64,000 nt of DNA, from assembly GCF_037102585.1 (NCBI RefSeq), contig NW_027043830.1:620001-684000 (forward strand), given 5' to 3'. The DNA comes from Saccharomycopsis crataegensis. Its lineage: Eukaryota; Ascomycota; Saccharomycetes; Ascoideales; Saccharomycopsidaceae. How positions within the stretch are numbered: position 1 is the first letter of the stretch; the number at the start of each line of letters is the position of its first letter. A model generated the notes under the pieces. The model was not told the DNA's origin, did no database searches, and saw only the letters and a program-made list of their open reading frames with translations. This document shows positions 9,650 through 18,219 of the stretch, piece by piece. A program made the translations under genes and the position numbers.

Positions 9650-10693
9650 ATGGCATCCCAAGATTACAAATCCCCAACCCATAATGACTTCAGAAGTGAC
9701 ACTTTCACCACCCCTTCCCCTACCATCATCCAAGCTGCATCGACTTGTTCTTTAGGGGATGATGATTACTACGAGGATCCTGACACCAACGAGTTGGGGG
9801 CCTACGTTGCCGAGTTATCTGGTAAAGAATCCGGGCTCTATTGCGTGTCTGGGGTGATGTCGAACCAAATTGGTTTGAGAAGCTTGTTGTACCAACCTCC
9901 ATACTCTATTCTCTGTGATAGCAGAGCCCATGTCTACCGTTATGAAGGGGCTGGGTTATCAATGCTTTCCAATGCGATGGTGTACCCGGTGATCCCGTCA
10001 AATGGACTTTACATGACCTTGGAAGACATCAAGAAGCACATTGTGTTATCTGAAGAATACTACTTTGCTACCACAAGAGTCATCAGTTTGGAAAACACAA
10101 TTAGTGGGGTGGTGGTGCCAATTGAGGAAATTGCCAGAATTTGCGCGTGGGCTAAAACCGTTGGCGTCAAGACTCATTTAGATGGGGCCAGATTGTGGAA
10201 CGCCAGTGCCGCCACTGGGGTTTCGATAAAAGAATACTGTCAACATTTCGACACCGTGTCTTTGTGTTTATCTAAAGGTATTGGGGCTCCAATTGGGTCG
10301 GTTTTAGTTGCTGACAAAGAAACCATTAAAATTGGTAAGAGATTCAGAAAACAACTCGGAGGTAATTTGAGACAAGCTGGGGTGATCACCTCGATGGCCA
10401 TGGTTGCCTTGAAAATGAATTTCCCAAATGCGTTGAAATACACCCATGAAGTCGCCAAAGAAGTTGCAGAATTGTGTACCAAGAATGATATTAAACTACT
10501 TTACCCAACAGACACCAATTTCGTATGGCTTGACTTTTCAGAACAACCAGAAGGAACTGCTCAGAAGTTCAACGAACTCGGAAAGAAGAACGGGATCAGA
10601 TTAAGTGGGAACAGAATCGGTATACATTATCAAATTTCCAAAGAAAGTGTCGAAGCTTTGAAGAGAACTATTTTGGAACTTTACCAGAAATAG
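9650..10693 (+). CDS. GLY1: Low-specificity L-threonine aldolase
   Basis: PLP-dependent cleavage of threonine and allo-threonine to glycine and acetaldehyde, a main cytosolic glycine source in yeasts. From the ATG at 9650 the protein is 347 aa, a little shorter than S. cerevisiae Gly1 (387 aa). Landmarks of the beta-eliminating lyase/aldolase fold are present: the N-terminal Asn-Asp-Phe-Arg-Ser-Asp-Thr motif, Gly-Asp-Asp-x-Tyr-x-Glu-Asp-Pro, the His-Leu-Asp-Gly-Ala-Arg PLP-binding strand and the PLP lysine in SLCLSKGIGAPIGS. The frame is open 27 nt upstream, but only to a TTG, so 9650 is the first ATG. No CTG codons were noticed in the part of the gene I read codon by codon, as expected for a well-expressed gene in a CUG-Ser yeast. 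Confidence 0.95.
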   Translation: MASQDYKSPTHNDFRSDTFTTPSPTIIQAASTCSLGDDDYYEDPDTNELGAYVAELSGKESGLYCVSGVMSNQIGLRSLLYQPPYSILCDSRAHVYRYEGAGLSMLSNAMVYPVIPSNGLYMTLEDIKKHIVLSEEYYFATTRVISLENTISGVVVPIEEIARICAWAKTVGVKTHLDGARLWNASAATGVSIKEYCQHFDTVSLCLSKGIGAPIGSVLVADKETIKIGKRFRKQLGGNLRQAGVITSMAMVALKMNFPNALKYTHEVAKEVAELCTKNDIKLLYPTDTNFVWLDFSEQPEGTAQKFNELGKKNGIRLSGNRIGIHYQISKESVEALKRTILELYQK

Positions 10694-11105
10694 ATTGATT
10701 GTTAATGGAAAATTCATTTAAGAAAGAGAAGAAATCACCAATATTATTTTATTTTACTAAAGTTTGGAATTTTTTTTTTTTTTTTTTTTTTATCAATACT
10801 TCAACTTTGCTCCATAGATTTGCTTATAGACACTTCTTGTATGAATTTATTCCAAATTCATCAGTATTAATATAATATATTTTAGTTAGTTTTATAAATT
10901 ATTTGTATTGACACCCCCGAATTTCCTTTTGCGATGGCGTGCACCCCTGGAAAACTCATCTCATCACATCCGTACATCCTCCTGCAAAGAATTTTTTTTT
11001 TTTTTTTTTTCAAAGTGTACATGTTAGATTGATCTCTTTGGTATTCAAAGATAAATTATATATTAATAATATCCAGTCAAAAGAAGAAAAGAAAAGAAAA
11101 AAAAA
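10694..11105. other. GLY1-PNO1 intergenic region
   Basis: About 410 bp holding the GLY1 3' end and the PNO1 promoter. Contains two T-runs of about 20 (near 10769 and 10991) and an A-rich leader directly before the PNO1 ATG. No gene seen. Confidence 0.6.
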
Positions 11106-11795
11106 ATGTCTGCCCCAACAGCTATACAGGAGGATAAAATTGTTCCAGACACCACTGCTTCAACTAGTGGTGTTCAAAAAGTGATTGTTGACGATGAAGG
11201 GAAACCAAGATTTGCTGCTCAATCCAAAACTGGCAGTTCCAGCTCAAAATCACTCTATAGAAAAGTCCAGATATCCCAACACAGATTCACCCCGTTTAAG
11301 AATAACTGGGTCAAGATTTATCCACCATTGATTGATCATCTTCATCTCCAAGTCAAATTGAACCCAAGTAAACGTACCGTCGACATGAGAACACATTCCA
11401 AAACCCCTGATCCACAAACTTCATTACAAAAAGCGGTTGATTTCTTGACTGCTTTCAATTACGGGTTCGAACTCAATGATTGTATTTCCTTAATTAAATT
11501 GGACGATTTGTACATCCAAACTTTTGAAGTCAAGGATGTCAAGACTCTTACTGGGCAACATTTGAGCAGAGCGATCGGGAGAATTGCTGGTAAAGACGGG
11601 AAGACCAAGTTCAGCATTGAAAACTCGACAAAGACAAGAATAGTATTGGCTGACAGTAAGATCCACATCTTGGGTACTTTCACCAACATTAACATGGCCA
11701 AGCAATTTGTGGTGAGTTTGATTTTGGGTACTCCACAAAACAAGATTTACAATAATTTGAGAGTTGTCAGTTCGAGAATGAAGGAAAGATATTGA
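11106..11795 (+). CDS. PNO1: Pno1/Dim2, KH-domain 40S ribosome biogenesis factor
   Basis: Pno1 (Dim2) binds pre-40S particles at the 3' end of 18S rRNA, recruits the dimethylase Dim1 and guards the Nob1 cleavage site. The 229-aa product has a low-complexity N-terminus (1-50), then the two degenerate KH-like modules that define the family. Near-invariant blocks include LQKAVDFLTAFNYGFEL, LIKLDDLYIQTFEVKDVKTL, LSRAIGRIAGKDGKTKFSIE and KTRIVLADSKIHILG, ending in LRVVSSRMKERY. It is somewhat shorter than S. cerevisiae Pno1 (274 aa), the difference being in the variable N-terminus. The A-rich leader AAAAAAAATG fits a strong yeast start. Confidence 0.96.
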   Translation: MSAPTAIQEDKIVPDTTASTSGVQKVIVDDEGKPRFAAQSKTGSSSSKSLYRKVQISQHRFTPFKNNWVKIYPPLIDHLHLQVKLNPSKRTVDMRTHSKTPDPQTSLQKAVDFLTAFNYGFELNDCISLIKLDDLYIQTFEVKDVKTLTGQHLSRAIGRIAGKDGKTKFSIENSTKTRIVLADSKIHILGTFTNINMAKQFVVSLILGTPQNKIYNNLRVVSSRMKERY

Positions 11796-12646
11796 GTGTG
11801 GAAATCAGAATAAAAAAAAAAAAATGAATAAATAAATATAAATACCTAAACATCGGGGAAGGCTTGTGAAACGGAGAAGTTTGTTATTCTTTTTATTTAT
11901 ATTATTATCTCACTACCATTTACATTAACTTTTTTTATTATATCTTTTTGATTTTTGCTTCTTTCTCATTACTTTTACTGTTGTTATAATTTTCTTTATT
12001 GTTGGTTAATATATATCCTCTGCATTGTACTTTATAATTTTGGGTTAGCATGATGAGCTCTCATTATGTAGGGGCCACTACAATATGCTACATATTAATT
12101 CATTGGGCCGTCAGGTAAAGCTTGGTAGTTGGGCATGTTATACTTTTCATGCGACTTTTTCATAGATAACCACTATATACTTAATTATTTGCCGATGAAG
12201 TTATTTCTTAGAATGTTTAGAGATAGAGATGTAGTTTTTACCCGGATTTCCTCACTTACCTACTACCTACCTGCCCACCGTGTGTGGTTGGTCTTGTTTG
12301 GTGCGAGCGAGTAATTAAATAAATAAATAATATAATTAATATAAGGTACAGCACATCCACATTCCAGGACACTCCACTCACTCACTTACTGGATAGATCC
12401 CCGTATTCAGTAATTACATTATTATAATGGCGTGTCCCACCCCAAATACATGATTCCCCGGGTGGAAAAAAAAAAAAAAAGGCGGAGATCTCATCTCACT
12501 ATTTGGTGATGATGATAATATAGCCTACCATTCTTTTTTCTTTTTTTTCTTTTTTTTTTTTTTTGCCATTTTGTTTGTCCAGGTGAAATGAATTATGATT
12601 GTTATTGTCTTCAATGGCTAGTTTATCATAGCATGAGGTCCCCATA
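11796..12646. other. PNO1-zinc cluster gene intergenic region
   Basis: 850 bp with no gene-like frame. Contains A/T homopolymers (A15 near 12466, T14 near 12551), a TAAATAAATAAATAA run near 12312-12330 and short GC-rich patches near 12440. Likely the promoter of the Zn2Cys6 regulator. Confidence 0.55.
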
Positions 12647-15505
12647 ATGGATGATGCCTCTTATTTCCCAAAGTTGAATGACGAAGATATGACATTCGAA
12701 CCAAGCCGCAGCGGCATTGGGGTGGAAGTATCTTCCTATCAACATCACCGCAAGCGCCAGAAAGTGAAAATCGCCTGTGAGAATTGTCGAAGCAGAAAGA
12801 AGAAATGTGATGGTTTAAAGCCTGTGTGTAGTCATTGCAAAACGATTTATGAAAAGAAATTGATGGCGAAAATGAAATTGAATAAGTCGTTAAAGAATAA
12901 TAATAATGATCATCATGCGGCATCGATGAAAATGATTGAAGAGGCAGTTAAAGTGGATTGTCGCTACAGAGACGATGGAGCACTGACCTTGGAAGATCAA
13001 CAACCTACTTTATTAATATCGTCATCTCGCGCACACCAACCCTCAGGAGGCTTTTCTTCAATCACCATGGAGTTTTCAAGAACATCATCATTCGCCAATG
13101 CAATTGAGTATCAAGGAGATATCATTCCAAAAAACACGAACAACACCATGATGAATTGTGATACTGAAACAACACAGAAAGCAGATTCAATGCATGAATT
13201 ATTGAAGGAAGTGACTGGGAAGTTCAACATTATTTACAAGTTAATTAAGGCTAAGGCAACTGCAGATGATGGAAAGATATCGACCAAAACCAAGAGTGAT
13301 GGCAATATCATTCAAACAACTTTGAAAGAAATTTATAACACTTTGAAGACCTTAGAACATAATACTCATCCGTCCAGTATCACTGTCTTCAATGGCAATG
13401 ATGATTTTTCTACAAGCTCCGGATGTCCAATAACAAGAAAAAAAAGGATGATGCTGGTGATGGCGGCTGCAAGGAATGTCGATGATAATTTGATTGATCC
13501 AGCGCAGTCGAAGTGTGCGTTTCCTGGATATTGGGATCGATCAGTGGAGCGGGTTTTAAAATGGCCGATATTTGATGGGAAGTACGATAAACTTGCAGAG
13601 GAGGTGCATAAAGTGATGAAGATTAATGATAAACATCTCTTACACGCTGAATGGCCAGAAATCAAAAGGTCCAATGGTCATCATGAACCGGAGAGGCGTC
13701 ATAATATCTGCAACTCAAATATGGATAATCTAAATAACAACGGTAATATTAAGGATACTAGGGCAGATGAGATCTCGGGATTAATGAAAATTGGAAATAT
13801 CATTGATGGAACAATAAGCAAGAGTACTGACCCAGTTGTGAAAAACAAAATTTTTTTTGAAGATGGGAAGTCCCTGAAAAGAAAACGGTGCTTCAGATTT
13901 CGATTTTTAGAGACTTTAAGGAGTTTGGAGCCAAAAATCATGAAGAATTTGTCCAAATGGACTGAAGACTATATTTTGAACGTTCATACTTCTGGGAATT
14001 TGTTCATTGATATTTTATCATTACGGAAAACCACTACGGAACTCTTGGATGATTATTCGAGATTTTTAGTACTGGAAGGAACATCTAACAAGGATGATAA
14101 TGAAAAATTGTTGAATTTTGATGAAACCGAACACAAAAATAGAAACTTTTTGTTGCAGTATCATTTTTCTGAGGCAGGGAATAGATACCTTGACGAAGAT
14201 CTCGGGGATGGAGAACGATATATTCCAATATATTGTCTTTTGATGATTTGTTCAATCGGTATGTTATCATCTAAATATGATTGTAAAAATTCCAGAATTT
14301 GCAATTTTGCCTCGTCATATGACGAACGAAATCAATTTGGAAAAAGTGAGTTAGCGTATCAATTATATTTGCTATCTATGGAATTCAAGAAATTACAAAA
14401 TAACCCGTCAATTCTCATTGACGAGGCTAATCGCCACGAATTGTCTCACCAAACGTCGTTTTATTCATTATGCGACATTCAATATGATTTGTTGCTATCG
14501 ATGTATAAAAATTTCATGTTGAAACCATTTGAAGCATGGTATCACATTTATAATGCATCTTCGATGATGTTGGTATATTTGGAATTGAATCGTGAGAAAA
14601 TAAACTCTACTTTGAAAAGCTACCAATTGATTCAGCGGATATATTGGCAATGTCATAAAAACGAGTGTGAATTGAAAGTTTATTTATCGCCAGTGTATTT
14701 GTCATCAGGTATTATTAGTTATAAGCCACCTTTCAAAATCAGTGATTTGAAGATTCCAGGATATATCAATCAAGAAGAAAGCGTCATTAAAGATGGTTGG
14801 GCGTTTTATTTGACAGAAGTTTTCGTTCGACCGATCTTAAACAAGATTTTGAACGCTTTTTATTTAAAGTCCACTAATGAACATTCAAAATCTTCGTATG
14901 GCGACAGTATGGAGAACAACTGGACACTTTTAGATCAAGAAGACTATGTACAGTTGATTCAGTTTTTCTTGAAAGAAACCGGGGATTTGTTGATAATCTT
15001 TGAGAAATTCTTGAATCAGCAAAACCTATCCACTCCTTTGAGATGTGCGGATGAGCGAGTGATACGTATTAAAGAATGCCTATCTTTGCCAGTATTATAC
15101 TATATATTAACGGTTTTGGCATTACCGATGCCGAACTACACTATCCAGCATGTTGAGTCTCGAGGTGGACCAATAAGCTATGACCAGTATTTGCATCCAT
15201 ATTTGATTGCGTTTTTGAAAGATTTATGTGATCAGTATCTTCGATTTCCCGATTTGATGGATTTTGCTAGTGAGAGAAGACACGGAAGTTGGTTTAGATT
15301 AAGAGATACTTATCTGTCTTGTGTAATATTGATGATAATTTATAAAAAATTTGGGATTCATTTTTTCACAAGGGATAAATTGCGGATGTTTGTGGATCAG
15401 ACAAATTGCATTTTTAACTATTGGATAGTAGAGGCCCAAGAGTTCAAACTTTCGTTGCAAATCATTAATGGGATTTATAATGATTTGCCGTATATTGATA
15501 ATTAG
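12647..15505 (+). CDS. Zn2Cys6 fungal transcription factor with a long zinc-cluster loop
   Basis: A 952-aa binuclear zinc-cluster regulator. The DNA-binding domain lies at residues about 40-110: basic RKRQKVKIACENCRSRKKKC, then CDGLKPVC and SHC, giving Cys-x2-Cys-x6-Cys-x6-Cys-x2-Cys. The sixth cysteine (in Val-Asp-Cys-Arg-Tyr) comes only after about 40 residues, where 6-9 are normal; the insert is Lys/Asn/Met-rich. The middle (110-420) is low complexity and the C-terminal half (about 420-950) looks like the alpha-helical fungal-specific middle homology region. It is most likely a nuclear regulator; its target pathway cannot be read from the sequence. The unusual loop is discussed in the findings. 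Confidence 0.92.
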   Translation: MDDASYFPKLNDEDMTFEPSRSGIGVEVSSYQHHRKRQKVKIACENCRSRKKKCDGLKPVCSHCKTIYEKKLMAKMKLNKSLKNNNNDHHAASMKMIEEAVKVDCRYRDDGALTLEDQQPTLLISSSRAHQPSGGFSSITMEFSRTSSFANAIEYQGDIIPKNTNNTMMNCDTETTQKADSMHELLKEVTGKFNIIYKLIKAKATADDGKISTKTKSDGNIIQTTLKEIYNTLKTLEHNTHPSSITVFNGNDDFSTSSGCPITRKKRMMLVMAAARNVDDNLIDPAQSKCAFPGYWDRSVERVLKWPIFDGKYDKLAEEVHKVMKINDKHLLHAEWPEIKRSNGHHEPERRHNICNSNMDNLNNNGNIKDTRADEISGLMKIGNIIDGTISKSTDPVVKNKIFFEDGKSLKRKRCFRFRFLETLRSLEPKIMKNLSKWTEDYILNVHTSGNLFIDILSLRKTTTELLDDYSRFLVLEGTSNKDDNEKLLNFDETEHKNRNFLLQYHFSEAGNRYLDEDLGDGERYIPIYCLLMICSIGMLSSKYDCKNSRICNFASSYDERNQFGKSELAYQLYLLSMEFKKLQNNPSILIDEANRHELSHQTSFYSLCDIQYDLLLSMYKNFMLKPFEAWYHIYNASSMMLVYLELNREKINSTLKSYQLIQRIYWQCHKNECELKVYLSPVYLSSGIISYKPPFKISDLKIPGYINQEESVIKDGWAFYLTEVFVRPILNKILNAFYLKSTNEHSKSSYGDSMENNWTLLDQEDYVQLIQFFLKETGDLLIIFEKFLNQQNLSTPLRCADERVIRIKECLSLPVLYYILTVLALPMPNYTIQHVESRGGPISYDQYLHPYLIAFLKDLCDQYLRFPDLMDFASERRHGSWFRLRDTYLSCVILMIIYKKFGIHFFTRDKLRMFVDQTNCIFNYWIVEAQEFKLSLQIINGIYNDLPYIDN

Positions 15506-15827
15506 TTGTTTTCTTAAGTTTGTTGCTTTTTTTTTTTTTTTTGAAAGAAAATTATTGTTGAAAGCGACTTGTTATATTATATATAGTTTTTCGCTCACTT
15601 TTCACGGTTATTGACGAGTAACAAAAAAAAGAAGAGAATTACCAATTGTTACTTCATTTATATAGGTAATGTTGAATGGGCTGGAAGTGTGTAATTATGA
15701 GCGATGGCGTATAATACAGTCAGTGTAAGAAAAATAAATAAAAAAAAAAAAAAAGAGAACGCGAGTAACTCAAACAAAGGATGTTAATAATTACCCACCC
15801 TAATTTACAATCCTAACCATTGTTGCC

Positions 15828-16295
15828 ATGTGGAATACTCTTTTTAGAACCTCTGCCCAAAATATTAGAAGCCTCGGAGTGTTTGCAAGCTCCAGGCTCG
15901 CTTTGTCTGCCACCAAGGTCGCCACCTCTGGCATCAACGGATCAAGAATTACGGCGTCTATCCATAACAAATACAACTCTGCTGCCGGTTATGCTACCTC
16001 ATCCAAGAGTAATGAGGATGAATTCATTCAAAGTAGACTCATGGAAATCAACTCGAGGATCCAATCTAATCCTAGAGTGTTTGAAGCGTACGGGAGTCTC
16101 CAAAAATTGATTGCCGATAAAGGAGTGTTGTCACTGGGGGCCAAACCATCGTATTTCCAATTGATGAAGATCATGAGCGATTCTGAGATTCAAATGGCGG
16201 TGCAGAAAGTTGCCAAAGAAATGAAGGCCGCGAACATCGAGCTTTCTAGAGAAGACATCGAGCCGTTGATCGAGTTGTTGAGCAAGAAGAATTGA
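15828..16295 (+). CDS. Small protein with mitochondrial presequence, unidentified
   Basis: A 155-aa product from the ATG at 15828. The first about 60 residues are rich in Arg, Ser and Ala with no acidic residues (MWNTLFRTSAQNIRSLGVFA…), a typical matrix-targeting presequence. The mature part is a compact helical domain (EDEFIQSRLMEINSRIQSNP, then PSYFQLMKIMSDSEIQMAVQ and ELSREDIEPLIELLSKK) with no membrane span or cysteines. The composition suggests a conserved soluble matrix protein. I do not recognise the family with confidence. An overlapping frame in +1 is shorter and lacks such features. Confidence 0.75.
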   Translation: MWNTLFRTSAQNIRSLGVFASSRLALSATKVATSGINGSRITASIHNKYNSAAGYATSSKSNEDEFIQSRLMEINSRIQSNPRVFEAYGSLQKLIADKGVLSLGAKPSYFQLMKIMSDSEIQMAVQKVAKEMKAANIELSREDIEPLIELLSKKN

Positions 16296-17156
16296 AAGGG
16301 TTGCTATATTTTGATCTTGTATATTTATTCATTTACTTACTTATTTTGTATCTTTTTCTCCCCATCCCATGATTAATGATTATTGACATAGAACGACACA
16401 CACCATGGATATGTATTACATACAAAATGTATTTAATACATATCCATATATGTACACACTGCAGCGATAATTGAGACCCGGAACGTGACAAGAAACGTGA
16501 TCAAAAAAACGGCCAATTTCCGTTTTCGATCAACTCCGCATGGGCTGCTGGTACTGGGATCTGGATGGAGAGACCCTCAGCCCCCCTCGGGTGGATGATT
16601 CTGTTGTCATTCCAGACCGCCACCACTGCTACTGCCAGTCTCTCCGTATTGTTTCTGTTTGTTGCTTGCTCGATTGCTTTTCCTGCCTGCTTCGCCTAGT
16701 ACACATATCACATACCACTAGCCTAGCCCCGACTCTTGGTATCTCAGTGTTTTTGTGGGTTTATCTTTTCAACGCACTTTTTTTTTTTTTTTCATCTCTC
16801 TCTCTCTCCTCATTCTTTTTTTTTTTTCCCTTTGATTCACTCTACTTTCCCCATACTAATTTAGGTGTGTTGTTAACATCGATCCATTCTTTTGTACACT
16901 TCCCCAACCACAGCTACCACTAAGCCCCAACTTTCATTCATTCATTAACAAAAAGATATTGCCTGTTTGTGTGTTTTCTTTGATTTTTTCACCCGTTCAA
17001 AGTCTCGCAGTACAATATCATATCTCTCATCTTGCACACCTCATTGAATCTGCCGTGTCCCCCCCCTATATCACCGATCTTATCGATTTTTTTTTTTCCC
17101 ACCAATTCTCTCTCAACAACAATCCTTGCTCATAAAACACATTCGCCAAATCAAAT
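16296..17156. other. Intergenic region with an imperfect hairpin
   Basis: 860 bp without a convincing gene. A frame at 16540-16923 translates to Ser/Phe/Leu low complexity and is probably chance. Contains an imperfect inverted repeat at 16499-16532, CT-rich tracts near 16790-16830 and a pyrimidine-rich leader just before the next gene. Confidence 0.5.
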
Positions 17157-17663
17157 ATGTCATACCAGTTCCTTAAAGAAACCATTAGTCAAACATATAC
17201 CGAGTTGCTATTCAAGAGAGATAGCTGTAGCTCCAAAGATGCCAGTAGTCAAAAATGTGAAAAACCCAGCACCATCAGCGGCGGGGAATTGGCAGCAACG
17301 ATTTGTGTTCCCGTGGTGGTGGTCGCTTTGGTATTGGGTGGGTTAGCATTCAAATCTTATAGAGATAATAAGAAGGAACAAAAAGAGTTTGAAAATGATC
17401 CAGAATTTTACAAAAACGACGAAGAATTCATCACTGTCAACGACATGCCAGTGTATCCTCCTCCAGCTTACAATAACCATAATATGCTCAATAATGACTC
17501 GACCGATAACTTGAGTACCAAAGGAAGTGTGTATCCTCCAAGCATGAACACCCCTTATAATGGTGGCAGTCGTACTGCTTCGACCTTGAATCCTTTTGGA
17601 GGAGCAGATGATAGATATCCAAGCGCTGTGAACTCCAATAATGCATCGACCCCTCATCAATGA
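17157..17663 (+). CDS. Small single-pass membrane protein with PPPAY motif, Skg1/Aim20-like layout
   Basis: A 168-aa protein with a short extracellular N-terminus containing three Cys, one membrane span at about residues 45-66 (LAATICVPVVVVALVLGGLA) followed directly by a basic stop-transfer (KSYRDNKKEQKE) and an acidic/aromatic segment, then a Ser/Asn/Pro-rich cytosolic tail. The tail carries YPPPAY, a PY motif recognised by Rsp5-type WW domains. The order 'Gly/Val-rich span, basic patch, acidic residues, disordered tail' resembles the cell-cortex proteins Skg1 and Aim20 of S. cerevisiae, but this is architectural likeness, not proven orthology. Confidence 0.7.
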   Translation: MSYQFLKETISQTYTELLFKRDSCSSKDASSQKCEKPSTISGGELAATICVPVVVVALVLGGLAFKSYRDNKKEQKEFENDPEFYKNDEEFITVNDMPVYPPPAYNNHNMLNNDSTDNLSTKGSVYPPSMNTPYNGGSRTASTLNPFGGADDRYPSAVNSNNASTPHQ

Positions 17664-17843
17664 CATTGGTAAATGGATCTTTCATATTTCTTTGGGAATC
17701 TTTAGAGTCCCTGAATTAAGAAACAAACAAACTAAAAAAAAAAAAAAGCTCTAGATTTCTCTTTATTACTTGTACCACTTTATTTTTTATCATTTGTTGT
17801 TAACATTCTCATTGTCGCATTTTGTCTTCATTTTTGTTTTTAA

Positions 17844-17876
<33 letters not shown>

Positions 17877-18219
17877 CAATTTTGTGTTATTTGATTTGAT
17901 TTGTGATGGGCCTTTTTTATTTTATCTATCTACTCTCTCTCCTACCATATCTTTATTTACCCATTCATTCATTTTTTATTTCCCATTTTTTAAAGTCCTC
18001 AAAGGACTCAGGATCAGCTTCTTTATTTACTTATTTTTCGTTTTTTTTTTCTTTTTACATGTTTTATTGATTGAATGTACTTGTTATTCAGAAATCCACT
18101 CAAAAATTTGTAATAAAAGTATACCAAAACCCTCTTCATCATCAATTGTTGATCAACAACAAAAAAAAAAAGAAATGAAAAAAAAAAAAAAAAAAGTAAA
18201 GCAATTGACAACCTCTATC
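17664..18219. other. Convergent 3' region between the membrane protein gene and ARP8
   Basis: T-rich 550-bp interval with a (TA)n microsatellite at about 17844-17869, CTCTCTC runs and an A15 tract at 18180. Translations here are Phe/Leu/Ile low complexity. Probably terminators of both converging genes. Confidence 0.6.
17844..17869. repeat. (AT)n microsatellite
   Basis: About 13 uninterrupted AT dinucleotides in the convergent intergenic region. A likely length-variable marker between strains. Confidence 0.9.
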
